A DNA stretch of 64,000 bases. Source: Isoetes taiwanensis. Its lineage: Eukaryota > Streptophyta > Lycopodiopsida > Isoetales > Isoetaceae. The notes under the pieces were generated by a model that did not search any database, was not told the DNA's origin, and saw only the letters and a list, made by a program, of their open reading frames with translations. Every line of letters begins with the position of its first letter. Position 1 is the stretch's first letter. The translations under genes and the position numbers were made by a program. This document shows, in pieces, positions 15,401 through 27,862 of the stretch. Location: NCBI GenBank assembly GCA_021234155.1, contig JAJEKV010000013.1, forward strand, positions 4,214,028 to 4,278,027. The letters are read 5' to 3'.

Positions 15401-15937
15401 ATAGAATGGGCAAATGAGATAGGATGGAAATGCTATAAGGTAGATAGCAAAGTAGAGATCGATATGTAGATTGAGCAGAAAATGCCGAATCTAAGGAGCA
15501 AAACCAAATCTAAAACCGTAAAACAAAGGTGAGAACGGGTATGATGAAGATGCGTATAGGCCGACTGGAAAGAATTGGATAACATAGGCATTGGATCCAC
15601 GCCAACAAGAATTGTCTGTAGTATTGCATGCAAGAAGAAAGTAGTCCACCAATGACAAACAAAAACTATTGCATCGCTTTTTTTATTGCATCTTCATTAT
15701 AACGAAAAGAAAATGAAGAAAGGAACCAACCTTGGATGACAACCGGACCCGCATAAAAAAAGCTCGCCCACGCTATAAAACCAGGCAATGGCTGTCCGAT
15801 TGCTGTGTCGATACCTGGGCTTCAAGATTTGGCATCAATCCGCCTGCAGAACCAAAAGGTGCATCTGGGCTGCAGCCCGAACCTACAGCAGTTGTTTCTG
15901 TCATACCCCATGCCTGGGCGCCGATCTCGGAAAGCAG
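12426..15937. other. T-poor interval, no gene recognised
   Basis: Minus-strand frames reach 199 and 216 codons (12226-12825, 12843-13493) but are low-complexity F/L/S/Y sequences with no motif, as expected from a T-rich strand lacking A. Confidence 0.5.
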
Positions 15938-16015
15938 GAATCGAAATCTGGCAACATAAGAAGGCATGCATCGAATCTAAAAACGAAATCTGGCAAGATA
16001 AGAAGGCATGCATGT
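15938..16015 (+). repeat. 44-bp tandem duplication
   Basis: Two copies of CGAAATCTGGCAA(C/G)ATAAG and the following AAGGCATGCAT. A similar local duplication (AAAGCATGTAAAAGCTAGCA) follows at 16206-16287. Confidence 0.85.
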
Positions 16016-16368
16016 AATAAAACAAGAATCGAAATAGAAGAACAGATAAAAAATATGAATCCAAAACCAATCACAGAGGTCGCCAATGCTCCTGTAATCG
16101 CGTCCCGATGCCCCGGTAATCGATTCCCTCGGATGCCTTTCTAAGAATCATAGAAATCATACGGGTCCCAATCTGATGCTACCATGAAGATGAGATTGTA
16201 TCCGTGACAAAAGCATGTAAAAGCTAGCAAGAAAAGCATTGTTCTGTGATGAAAGCAAAAGCATGTAAAAGCTAGCAAGAAACCATTGTCCAGAAAAGAG
16301 ACTGAATCAGCAAAAGGGTTGCAGGAAGGGTTTGGACAGGACGGAGAGAAGCAATAAAGGTGTGTAAG

Positions 16369-16506
16369 GGAAGGGAGGGAAGCAACGAGAATAGAAGAAG
16401 AGCTGCTGTGAGAAGACGCCGATAACCGGTGCGAAAGAGGAAAGAGCCTTATATAGCAGCTCGTCCTTTCCCAGAATGGCGATCCGATGGCTCGGATCGA
16501 TGCTAT
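16369..16506 (-). promoter_or_regulatory. Promoter-like module, copy 2
   Basis: Minus-strand TATATAAGG at about 16447-16455 is followed by CTCTTTCCTCTTTCGC and the same TC-rich leader as copy 1. Downstream (about 16175-16190) the minus strand reads GGTAGCATCAGATTGGG, vaguely like a retrotransposon primer site. The pair may be what is left of two LTRs, but homology stops at both edges of the 138-bp block. Confidence 0.5.
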
Positions 16507-18163
16507 ACCCATGCAAATAGTGCATTTCATTGGTTGGAAAATGCCCCTTCAATTAGAAGCTCTATGCTTAATTTATTATAGCTTAGGAGGTTCCAAAGGG
16601 TAGAGGAGCAAATCTTTGTCCATATTAACCCAGGAGCAAATATTTGTCAACATTAACCCATCTAATTTCTCATCTTTCACATATTTTTCAAATTACAATC
16701 TAATGAGCCTGATTGATTGAACAATGTAACAAACAGTTGTGATGCATATTCCTAGTTGCACAAATAGCCTAGAACGTGAGTAAAGTTCTGAACCTAATAA
16801 AGCCAAGAACTTCTAAAACATGATCTCATGAGTTCTTAATATTTTGCATGAGTGCGGCAATGCTTTGCAGCCTAAATGCTCTTAAACACAACACCGTTCT
16901 TGTGATTATGCATTTCTAGCATATCATAATGTACGATTTTCCTGAACAGATAAGATCAACAACAATAGAGGAGGAATTGCTGGATAGATAAGATCAACAA
17001 CAATGGAGAAGACTTCAACTCAACTTTGAAAATTCAGTCATATTATGAACCTCCAAGGAATGCATCAAATTATTCCCATGTTTCTTTTCGAACAAAAAGG
17101 AGTCAAGTCCGACATTAATTTATGGTGATTGAAAGAGATTTTAGATAGGTATCAAACTCTTCTGCTCAACTGCAAGCAATGGCAGCGATAATGTCTATTG
17201 TTTTGCGTTTCCCTAAGTATCACAAACTTTGTCATCCTATTTATAATAGAATCGAATTCTTACAATTTCACACAGTTATTGGTCTTTTACAGTTTCAGAA
17301 AGACAATGGTCTGGTAATACCTGTGGAGAGCATTGATACACAGTTGTCATTCCACATCAAAACCCAAGTGGGACATGCAATTGATGCTTGCTAACCAATG
17401 GCAGGAGCATGAGGAACTGTTGTACTAATCTTTTTGTAGCAGGAATGACTTTCTTAGACACAGAAGTAGCTCCAAATCAAGGCACTTACTCCAAATCAAC
17501 ACAACTGGTACTTTCTATTACAAATTCTATCAGGGTATCTAGTGGAGGTTTCCTAGAGAATGAAGATGTAAAATGATCAATAAGTAAAGCTCATTACATT
17601 CTGCATATGGCCCTGTGACAACAGGGTTTGTGGCTCACTACATTCTGCATGTGGTCCTCTAAGAACATGGTGTTTGACACCAAGAGATATATTCCTTTAC
17701 ATGCTGCACATGGTCCTTTGCACATTGTTCTCCGACAACATAATGTTTGAGACCAAAAAATATATTCTTGCAAGAGAATTCAGAAGCTCTATAGAAAAAT
17801 AAGAACATGGCAAGTAGTTTGTAGTGCACCGCACGTCAAGAATAACATAGAGAATTTGCTCCAAACGTATGCTACCATTAAATCTCCCTTAAAAGCAATA
17901 GAAAATGCAGATACAAAGGCATCTAGCTGCATGTCTTATGATCCAAGCAGAGAATAACAAACAATGCACAAAACAATAGGAGAATATTTTTAATATGAGA
18001 AAACAATGCAGTGACAGAAATAAAGTTATGCTTTGACCAGTCTAAACTACAAAGACTGGCAGATGTTCTATGAGAAATGTAAAGACGGACCCAAACAGTG
18101 AGGATGCAACTGAAAAAATACTAATATGAACATGTGCACCTTCATAACTATTTGCATTCTCAC
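16507..18163. other. AT-rich interval, short duplications only
   Basis: Small tandem repeats occur at 16602-16660 (GGAGCAAAT.TTTGTC.A), 16946-17008 (AGATAAGATCAACAACAAT) and 17590-17760 (TACATTCTGCATRTGG). No gene recognised. Confidence 0.5.
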
Positions 18164-18330
18164 CTATGGAATTCTTCTTCAGTCAGTAAAGGTTTTATAC
18201 CTTCTCTATAAGAAGTTCTTGCTATAATATAAAGCCCATGTTAAGAAGTTCCTTGCGTGAGTAAAATTGTGGGTCTGAATGTTAACTCTGGGTACAACAT
18301 CTGCAACATCTTTCTTAGTAGCTGGACATC
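18164..18330 (-). other. Exon-like 167-bp segment, unidentified
   Basis: On the minus strand it is bounded by TTGTTGTCAG and CATAG|GTGAG. No frame is open throughout; the longest reads CPATKKDVADVVPRVNIQ. Splice borders and codon-like composition are the only support. Confidence 0.25.
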
Positions 18331-18569
18331 CTGACAACAACAAAAAATCTGTTTTAATACTCATTTTTGTATTGTATATGATTGCTCTAATGTCCATATA
18401 TGAAACATAAAGCCTACAAATATTCCATCTTATCAAACCTACATGAGAAAATAAGTACGGAAGAAAGAAATACCATAAAGCTAATTCAGAAGTAGAGGTA
18501 GAGGTAGGAAGGAAATACCATTCAGCTAGTTTGAGCTGGGAAAGGCCAAAAAATGGATATGAACATTAC

Positions 18570-18666
18570 CAGAAATTTGACCAGCATGAATGGAGCTGAA
18601 AGATGATAGCCGAATATTTTTTTCCTCAAATATAGCATCCAACATTCTCTGTTAATGATGAATCGA
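18570..18666 (-). other. Exon-like 97-bp segment, unidentified
   Basis: On the minus strand it is bounded by CTTCCAG and G|GTAATG. One frame reads RMLDAIFEEKNIRLSSF, then SIHAGQISG. It follows the phospholipase D donor at 18747 but does not resemble that enzyme's C-terminus. It could belong to another gene. Confidence 0.35.
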
Positions 18667-18747
18667 CTGGAAGTAGGAAATGGATAATGAGGTTAGAAAG
18701 TTCTACAAAAGTTAGTGCCAATTTATAAAGCTTAAAAATGCATTTTA

Positions 18748-19172
18748 CCCATCATCATTTTGGAGCGAACATAAATTATGAACCTACGATTATCTTGAGC
18801 AGACTTGTAATTCGAGCCTGGTTCTGGAACTTCTGGTGCTAAATGATCGCCATGCATTTTCCTCTCACGATTTCCCAAGTAAAAAAAGATAAGTAATCCT
18901 TTGGGCTGGCGTTAAACTTCTGCCTTGCTTGAAGAGCCTGAGCAATACTTTTGTACATCATCTCAATGGTCCTTACCATAAGTTCTAATATGGCCTGCAC
19001 CTGGACGCTCTCAGGAATACCTTCTGGCCACATTGGAATGACAATGTATGTTGTAAAACGTTCTCCAGCCTCAATCTTCCTTACAATTTTTAATGTTATT
19101 TCTCTTGCAATAATATTCAAGGCTCCAAAATTTTGATGTGAATTCCATGAGAAACAACTTCCTATAAAGTAT
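18748..19172 (-). pseudogene. Phospholipase D, segment leading into the second HKD motif
   Basis: This continues the fragment at 21765-22985 on the same strand. It begins at QYFIGSCFSWNSHQNFGA, followed by RKIEAGERFTTYIVIPMWPE and VPEPGSNYKSAQ, and ends at YVRSKMMM next to a GT donor at about 18747. A frameshift falls at the FFYLGNRE stretch (about 18880-18890). The second HKD motif normally starts with His (VHSKMM); here the codon is CGC, Arg. I find no downstream exon with the usual VDDEYIIxGSANIN. With the shortened first HKD, both catalytic motifs are defective as sequenced. Confidence 0.85.
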
Positions 19173-19186
19173 TGAATATGTAGCAT

Positions 19187-21297
19187 AATAACAGGGGGTT
19201 TCTTTTGTGTTTTTGTACGATATTTACTAAGGTTTTTCTATGATTTTGTTGTCAGATTCAACTAGGTGTACTAAATAGTATTTCTAGAGTGCTCCATTTT
19301 TGGCCGTTGATTTTTGATGAGAGGTAGAATTGTATGGCCATGATTAAATTTACCATTCAACCATAGAACCCTTTTATTTAGGGTTTTGTTGGCCACCGCT
19401 TTTCGATGTTGTGCGGCGAGAAGAGAAGGCCCCAAGCTTGGTTCGGACATGGAGGCCGGCTGGACCGAGATGATGAAGCGTGTAGTACCGACGATGTTCG
19501 TTTTCTCCTTTATATACATGACAACATGGTGAAAAAGCTTGAGGAACTTTCTCTATGGCCGCTGTTTCTGTGGTGATGGAGAAGACTTTTCAGGTTGGCC
19601 ACCTCTTCCTTCATTTCCAGGTGCGCACGTAATGTTTCTTGTGGAGTATTAGAATGTTGTCATCTGGGAAACTCAGGAGTGGAAATTGTCAGAGACAATC
19701 TGATTGTTGATGGTAAAAAACTAGAGGAAAGGTGCATCGATTTTCTCCATCAAGGAGTCTTGCAGGTTGTTTCCTAAAATCTCTTCTTCTTCTTCTTTAT
19801 TCTCATTTGTGATAAAAGATTGGAATGCTTTTGGCCTTCTATTAGACATCATTTAGCAGGAATTGCACAATTAATTGGATTTTTGGGGCAAATATCTTCT
19901 TTGGTGCTACATTTCACTACGCTGAGCCTTATAAGTTTGGCACTTTGGTTTTTAATTCTTTATCGTCTATTTCCCACTGCATGTTGGATCTAATGCAGAA
20001 TGGAGGCTTCAAATAGATGTGCATACTGTAATCCAAGTACGGCAACAACAATTTCTACATATGTTAGTTGTTATTTGACTTGCATCATTGGTTTTTGTTT
20101 GAAACAGGCTGTTGCTAGTCACAACACCATTTTCCTGGAAGGTGGGCTTATTATATAATATCAATCAAAGTTCCAACTGAAGGCTTAGTTTCGTGGTCTT
20201 AACAAATAAAATCTCATGTATGTCTAGCCAATTTTTATTGGAGCGAGATGCACAAGGGTGTGACTACTTGGTCGGAATAGAGCTCCGTGGTTCCGGATCA
20301 AAAGGCAATGTAGATCCATGATGGACATTAACGCATCGATATTCCACTCGTTATTATCTTTGATATGTCGTCCCCGTGCCTTCCCACTTGGAGCGAAAAG
20401 GTATCATGCCTGTTGGTGCGTAGACCGCTTCTGACCGACCCGACAAGGTGCATATCTAATAGCATGCTTGTATATGTATGGGTCTTGTTTTACACCAACA
20501 TTCGCAAAAACGCTTTTGCATGCTATCACCAAGTTCGCTTGCTTGTTCTAGGACTATGTATTTGTTAATTGTTTATATTACGCTACACTATCCTCTTTGT
20601 TTTTTCTTGGTTGTTTCAGGACTAGCAATTAGTTGCTGCCTGCAGAAAACGTTCCATCTCTTCACTCCATCTCTTATTTCGTTGTTTACAAGTGACAAAG
20701 ATCAAGCAAAGATCACCGGATGTTCTACATATAAGCTAAATTGTTATGAATGATTGCCATGGCACAAAATTGTTGTAACAGCATGGGAGCCATAGAGGAT
20801 CATTTATCAATGTGAGAGACTTTCCAGGTGTTTGAACATCTTATTCTGTTTAAAATGTTCCAATCTTTGTTCCCTGCTATTATGCTAATATGTGTGTGTG
20901 CCAATTGAAAAATCAAAGGTGGGAGATACACTCTAAACTTGTATATTGTGGGTTGAAGATGATCTTTTGTAACGGCTCTTTAATTCATATCTCTACTAAA
21001 TATGGCTCTTTAGCAAAAGTTGTGCATGTTCCTCGAAAAGTTGTGCATGTTCTTGCTCCTCCCGCTAGCATCATGTTGATAAGTTGATAAGCATGTACTC
21101 TAATTATGCGATTCTTTTATCACTAATCTTATAGTTTCTTAGAAACTTTTATTTTTACCTTTGATACTCCTATTTGGCATTTGTTTGTTCATCCTGAGTT
21201 TTTTATTCGTTCGTATGATCCTATAATGACTTTTACATTTTCTCCTCTTTTTTTCTCCCTTTTGTTAGGGCCCGAAGGGCCCAAATTTTTTTTATAT
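19187..21297. other. Interval inside the phospholipase D locus, no gene recognised
   Basis: Together with the foldback this separates AISRAN from QYFIGS, which are only about seven residues apart in intact enzymes. Short open frames here, such as the one at 19595-19777, resemble nothing I know. It may be a natural intron enlarged by insertions. Confidence 0.5.
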
Positions 21298-21759
21298 AAC
21301 AACCAACATATGACTACCATCAACATTAATTAACACAAACCATTACATTTAACAATTTAAAATTAAAAGCCCCCTGAAACCCCTTTGGTTTGGGTGCATA
21401 TTCACACGGGGGGTGACGTAGGGCGAATGGAGAGCCCTCGTAGAAATCATATTATACATGTACAAAATCAACACCATATAGTACATTGCCTCAAATCTTA
21501 TAGTATTTCGCAAAATGTATTATACAGTATATCAAAACTTGTACGTGCATACCCCCACAAACGAGGATTTCTATGTGTACGGTTGAGATCGAGGTATAAA
21601 GGGCATTTATGCTTATCCAACAGCTCTCGATGCCCGGAAGTCACCCCGTGGTGAATATGCACCCAAACCAAAGGGGGTTTCAGGGGGCTTTTAATTTTAA
21701 ATTGTTAAATGTAATGGTTTGTGTTAATTAATGTTGATGGTAGTCATATGTTGGTTGTT
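21298..21759. mobile_element. 462-bp foldback element with about 120-bp inverted arms
   Basis: The left arm (21298-21416) and right arm (21640-21759) are almost perfect inverted complements; both carry GGTTTGGGTGCATATTCAC and the run AACAACCAACATATGACTAC. The 220-bp centre is largely single copy. There is no coding capacity, as for a MITE or foldback transposon. It directly abuts the phospholipase D codons reading AISRAN at 21765. A related single arm lies at 39073-39184. Confidence 0.88.
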
Positions 21760-21764
21760 GGTTT

Positions 21765-22985
21765 GCACGACTAATTGCATGGATATATGCATCCCACGCG
21801 GCGGCCAATTATGTAATCTTTCCCGCTTAACCAACCCCTTTTGCCGATGCTTCTTCCTCGGGTTTGCTAGGAAATCCCTCGCGGATCGCCTCCAAAGATC
21901 AATTGAGTTTTAAAAGATTTGTACATTCCAAGTGTTCCAATCATAGTCATCCATAATCGGTTTAGGTGGTTCTAAGGTCTCAAGTTGTTGAATAGGATAG
22001 AGATACTCAAAGATCTCTACCGCCTTGCTTCCTCCACCTCCGCCTCAAAGTTGTAAAGGATATCCCAAGCAACGGGACCCTCTATCTTTGCATGAATATC
22101 ATGCCATGGCTCCTGGGGCCTCCAAGTTTGAGGCCGGACTTCTATAAACCCGCCCGCTAAAAATCATCCTTATGCACGAAGTTAAGAGTGTGAAAGAGAG
22201 AATGATATTGGGTGTCATATCTTCCCCGGCACAAATCCAAACCTCCAACAAAGCTTACTAACCTTCTTTTCCCCTAGTGGAACCCCGGAATTGCGACGCC
22301 CAATCAAAAAGAGTCTTTTGGTGATGTGTGAACATTGTTCCTATTTGAAATCCCTTTAGCCATGCTCAATGCATTATCCGGATTCCTAGGGCAAAGCCTA
22401 CATTTTTGTTTGTAGGCTTGAAATATTGTAAAGTTTCTTCATCATGTGTATTCATGATTCCTACCTCATGGAATGCAAGAGAAGTCCTATCATCCCAAAT
22501 AAGAACGTGAAATCTAACACCCTCGCCGCCTTCGCTTCAAGAGTTGACCTAAGGTGAGACCATTTGCATTCTTGTCCCCGACTGTGACAATTTCGCGGTA
22601 AACCGCCCATCCCAAAATGTAAATTATATGCTTGGCATTAGAAATAGCGTCATACATATCTTGCCAACATTTAGTGGGTTGATACAGCTTGTTATCTGCA
22701 AGGTATATTGGTGGAAGAAAGTTGTCATGTGTGCATCTTGATACAACGTAACTTTGCAACCTCTATGCTGCTTGAAAAATGTGAATGGAACTCCATAAAA
22801 TCCAAATCCATTCTCCACACCAGTACCCCAAAGAAGTTCCCTGGTTGCGTGAATGAAAGTTAAACTGACATAAACCTTGCTTCCTCCCTTAACTCTCCTG
22901 CCATCATCATGACAGAGATCATACCAACCCCTGATAGGTGCTCCAGAAATAACATCTTTAACAGGAATAAATGCTTTTCACATAA
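21765..22985 (-). pseudogene. Phospholipase D, N-terminal and central part, frameshifted
   Basis: Reading right to left, conceptual translation gives stretches diagnostic of plant phospholipase D, which hydrolyses phosphatidylcholine to phosphatidic acid at membranes: VISGAPIRGWYDL and GVPFTFFKQHRGCKVTLYQDAH (about 22735-22985), then CWQDMYDAISNAKHIIYILGW (22514-22730), IWDDRTSLAFHEVGIMNTHD, the first HKD region, [28 protein letters not shown] and DAYIHAISRAN near 21770. These lie in at least five different reading frames, so several small indels interrupt the gene. The first HKD motif (about 22302-22329) reads HHQKTLFDW, one residue short of HxKxxxxD. The N-terminal C2 domain is not clear upstream of 22985. 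It is either a pseudogene or a gene damaged by assembly indels; the family is certain. Confidence 0.85.
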
Positions 22986-25035
22986 AGCATTCAAGTATTC
23001 CATCTTATCAAACATAGGGAAGAAAAGAAGGAAGAAAAGAAATACCATTAAGCTGGTTAAGAATTAGAGGTAGAGATAGATCTATACAATAGAGCAAAAG
23101 TCCATCTTTGATTATGGTATACCTGCAATAATAATAGATAAATCAGACATAGCAATAAAGCCAAAACCTCCTTCATTGGATGAATACCAAACACAATCTT
23201 CAGTTCTGATAATTTATCACAGGAAAGAAACCTTATTGTCAAATCCAAGCAATCACCTCAGAACATCGATGTTTAATGACGCTCAGAAGGATGCCGACAC
23301 CAATTCGGATCTACCCATTTCATGAAGAAAACCAAGCATCCTCATCAGCAACCGTGGCAGGGTACCGAGGATAAGCCATCCGAAGGCAAATCCTAAGCCA
23401 TCCGAAAGCAAATCTAGGAAAACTACTGAAGAATAACGTCCTCCATGCAGTTCATTGTGGCATATGCATGCCGGATTGGAAGGGTAGAAATAGAAAAGGG
23501 GCAAAAACATCATCATAGGAAATAATATTTTGCGATTTTTGGAAATCGTAATTCTATTCCGGCATCTAAACTCCCTAAAAACCTTAAGAAATGATGTTAA
23601 AAAGAATTCCAAAAGAGTTTTCTCCAAACCGGGAAACCCGAATTTAAACAAGAGATAACTAAGGCAACAAATAGCGAAAACAACAACCGACCAAATGAAA
23701 CAAAACGAAATTAAGTAAAACGAGCACCATAAGCAACTTTGTGAGGGAATACGAAGATGTAAAAATATAAGCTATGTGTAGTTGCGAAAGGAATGGATAT
23801 AAATCTAAAGTAACTCATGGAGCAAAACAAGAGCAAGCACAAAAAACCATAAAATATATGCATACTAAACTTCTACGGGATAATGAATAAGAGGATTAGT
23901 GCACTAAGATTAATGTGAATGTTCATAGTATGGAAAAGATCAGAACAGATTTTTAATTAAGAAACAATATGTCAAGTCAACTGCAAAGCAAAGAAAAGAA
24001 CATTCGAGTAGGCAAAGAAAAACAAACTACAACCACATGGGACAGACTATGGACAGGTACGCCCAAACATAAAAATACGCACCTCTAAGGCAGGATAAAC
24101 GAACTTAACATGTGCGCACATGGAATGATATGTACATAGTCCCCCAATGCTTATATAGACAGAAACCCCATATCCACAGAGCCGCTCATCGATAGAAAGT
24201 GCAACAACCCTTGCTCCAATTGTCAATATAGAGATTCGAACTCAAACCATGAATGAAGACCTGGAACTGCTGCAAAGACCTATGGAAATAGAAGATTGAT
24301 CTGTGTACTAGCTCGAATTCTGAGCTGCACACAAGCGGATTAACCGGCCACAGAACTTCTAATTGTTGAATTTAAGCTTTATGTTGAGTTTTATGTTCTG
24401 AGGGAAAACGCGGTACACGCGGCCCAATGTCGTTAAAAAGAAAGAGATAGTATCAATAGTGCAAGTGGCCTGTGAAGACAACGCATAAAGAACCTGAGAG
24501 AGGAGAACGGAGAGCTTAAAGGGAAAACCGCGTGCATCTGGGGAGACAAAGATAGGTGCCCGGAAAATGGAAGGATCAGGTGGGGCGCTAGTGGACAGAT
24601 AAGAAGACAAGAGAGGGAGATCGATTAGAGGCGGGAAGAAGAAAGCCGAGCAGTATCACCGTAGAGGAGCTTGGGTCTGCCGATTGTTTCGATAAAGGCA
24701 TCCGGCGGGTTCTGAATCTCCGAAAAGTTTAACACTAATGACTGCCCAATTTAGCCTCTACCGATTAGGAATTACCACGCACCAAAAATCGGCAGATTAG
24801 AATTTTGCGATTTTGCGTAAGTAGAATAAATCAAAAACAGTTCCGAAATGATGCCATGGCATCTTTCTCCGCAATAAACCAAACAAGAGTGGTTCCCGCC
24901 ATCATATATCACAACGAAATTAATAAATAATACAGTTTAGAAATCTAAACGATCAAATAAATGAGCAGGGTTAGCATCCCTGATGTTCCATCCCGACAAA
25001 CAGATGCAATCACATGATTTAGGAAGGAGTAATTC
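22986..25035. other. No gene recognised
   Basis: This interval should hold the 5' end of the phospholipase D gene, but I cannot see a C2 domain. The minus strand has pyrimidine-AG acceptor-like sites near 23043 and 23123. Confidence 0.4.
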
Positions 25036-25155
25036 GAAGGAGCTTAAAATTTCGTTATGAAATTTTGAGGTGACTGGCGAACACGAGCGCGGAGTGCGGA
25101 AAGTGGCCGCGCTGTGTCACCTCAAAATTTCATAACTAAATTTTATAGCTCCTTC
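25036..25155. repeat. Foldback element, 120 bp
   Basis: Arms 25036-25074 and 25116-25155 are inverted complements (GAAGGAGCTTAAAATTTCG... / ...AATTTTATAGCTCCTTC). An inner AGCGCGG/CCGCGCT stem extends the fold. Confidence 0.85.
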
Positions 25156-26525
25156 AATTCTCCAAACAAAATTTCAACCAGCTTGGAAATTTAGGCCCGC
25201 TCTTGATGCCGGAATGCTTGATTTAGGTAGCAAGATCAAAAATTGCTCAAATCAGAGCAGTTTTAAGATTTTTGCCGAGAAATTCATCATTGGTGCCGGA
25301 TTTTTGATGGGGCAAAGCAGGCCGGAGCTTGTTTACGATAGAGGTCAACAATGTGCTCAAGATCACCTAATCGGGCTGAAATATCAAATAGAAATAAAGA
25401 TCTGTAGCAGATTTCTTGCCTTTTAGATCATTGGATTTTGCCTCTTACAAAAACGCCACAAGAAAAATAACCAAGAGTCATGAGCTCGGCTTTTATGGTC
25501 AGGGGAGAAGTCTTCACCGCCGGGGAAGCGGTGGGAAGGACTGAGGAAACAAGCTTTAGGAGAACGGAGGAGAAACAGTCCGGGAATGGCGGAAAACAGT
25601 TGTGCGTAAAAAACAGGTTTTAGGGATATGGCGGGCTAAAATCAAAATGCCGATAATGACATCAACAAGGAATTTCGCTTTTAAAAAACTTGTTGAAAAG
25701 GGCCGAAATTTCAAGGTGGTTGAAATTTCGAAGCAAAAATCGACCGAAGGAGGCTTAAAAAGAAAGGAAAATCTGTGGGTGAGCTCCTGATGTTGACTTA
25801 TGCAGCCATCGACAGAGCAAGCGGCACCACCCAGCTCAATTTGATCTTTCTGGCTAAATCAAACCCCATCTAAAGACATAGCTTCCATGAATTTGATTTG
25901 AATTTACAAGGATCAATCCCCTGTAAGAATCGACACTATCTAAAGACCCAACTGGACTCTATGGCTTCCAGAGACGAATCGTCTCCCGCGTTCACGCATG
26001 GCCATGACCCCTGCAACTATTAAACACATAATTGATCGATTAACATCCTACAGTTCCTGAATCTGCACAGGGAATAGAAATACCAAACCGAGACTAGTCT
26101 GGTCATATTCTTAGTGGGACCGTCTCTGCCCCAGCAAGTTGATCCAGGCTAGCAGAAAAACCCCTGATGAAACCCCGGCTGCCGCTTCAAGGTACTGAAT
26201 CCAATCCAGGCTAGAAAGTACCATACTCCGAGTATGCAGAAACCAAGTCCTGGCTATCAAATAACCACTGTTAGAACCGAACCCAATCAAATGTGCATGC
26301 CTCACCGATGAGGTTAGGCCGCTCGAAACAGACTGGGGCTTGATAGAGCCCAAACTCCGATCATCCTCCGAGAAGAGAACTAACAAAGGGGAGAAAATGA
26401 AAACCGCCAGATCTCAAATGATAAAAGAGCTACTAGCACATGGTTTAACTGAAGCGCAATCCAGTATGGTAAGCATTGGGAAACAGCAAGAAAGAGCAAG
26501 AAGAATGAAAGTGGTAGGACAAACT
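25156..26525. other. No gene recognised
   Basis: Mixed composition with small palindromes (for example CATACTCCGAGTATG near 26222). No coding stretch supported. Confidence 0.5.
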
Positions 26526-26658
26526 GGTAGGATAGAGAACATGAAAAAATCTAGCTCAAGAGAACGCCGATGACGAAACAATGAAAGAGGCTGAATAAAT
26601 AGGGAGTGCAAAAAAGGGCATCCCCATCCAAGGAATGTAGCAATAGAACCGTGGCATT
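26526..26658 (+). repeat. Dispersed repeat (copy 2), hairpin arm missing
   Basis: It aligns with 4295-4440, but the left stem and loop are absent: GAATGT is followed almost directly by GCAATAGAACCG. Confidence 0.85.
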
Positions 26659-26771
26659 ACATGTAGATTGAGTTGCTGAGCCTAATGGAGCAGGTACAAT
26701 CGTGAGTATTTTAGAAGATCAGTCTAGCCAGATAACTCCAGACTCGTCTTCTCGTCTTCCAAAACACCCAT

Positions 26772-27851
26772 AGTATGGCGGACGTTCTTGGCGCAGTTCT
26801 TGGCGCCCGAAACTAGGGCGGTGGCAGGGAGAGAAGCCCGCCCCTCTCCTTCTCTTTCCGACACTGTTCCAGCCAGCGTGCAGATTAGGGATTCAAGGTG
26901 CTGCTAGTGGAGTTTTGCTCAGCTTTTTCTCTGGATTTTGTTCCTCCAAAGACGGTCTGGAAACTGTTCTTCAGAATTGCTTTGGCGGTCCTTATAATGC
27001 CAGTTTGCCACTAATGTGGCCCGATCTGCCAAGTAAGTCTTCTTTTTTGTGCAAGAAGCACCGAAAGGACGTAGAGTCTATAAGGTTTGGCAGATTTTAA
27101 GCGAATGTAAGGAGAGCAATTTAGATGAACTAGTCTTCTTGGCTGCCTCATCACATAACGGATCTTTTGAATTGTTGTCTTTTTCCCCTTCCTCTGGCTC
27201 TTTCTTTCTAGCGGAAAGGTTTGGAATAGAAGTCTTGACAAAGAACAGAGTGCTTTGATTTAAAAATCTACAGACTCATTAATGATATATGGGGCCGTTC
27301 GAGATGCCGAGCTAGGGAACTACTGAGCAGGATGATGCTTACATATCTTGAGCCGGATTTTAGAGAGGAGGAATTCGTGGTCGGGTTTTGTGTCTAGCCT
27401 TTTACAGCTAAATTGTTTCACATCCCGACAATGCAAAGATTCGTTATGGCAACAATTTTATGGTTGATGAAACCGCAGGGTTTTATTTCAAATTATGGAA
27501 GCGGGTGCAACTTTCTTGATACTCTTCATTTCTTTTTTCTCTTCTTCTCCACTCTTGCAAGAGGTTTATTTTTGAGCAATCAAGACTTATCTCTGTAGGT
27601 TTTCGGAAAATTTGTAATCGAGCTCCCCGTAGTACTTTTTATCTAGCTGGGAAGATTGGTTTTCATCATGTATACTAGATGGATAAAAGAAGATGTTGAG
27701 ATAAGCATATTAGTACAGAGGCTTGCGGATATGAAATTTGATCCATATGGGATCTTGGTGCTTAAACATTATCTGATCTATTTGAGGCCATATACTGTAA
27801 TTCTTCCGATTTGTTTAATATAAAATTTCTTTCCTTCAAAAAAAAAAAAAA
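26772..27851 (+). mobile_element. 1.08-kb retroposon with poly(A) and 11-bp target duplication
   Basis: The target sequence AAAACACCCAT occurs at 26761-26771 and again at 27852-27862, immediately after a run of A (from 27839). The inserted stretch ends TTTCTTTCCTTC before the A run, as plant LINE tails do. No reverse-transcriptase motif is seen. It may be an internally deleted LINE or a retroposed transcript; open frames up to 69 codons resemble nothing known. Confidence 0.75.
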
Positions 27852-27862
27852 AAAACACCCAT

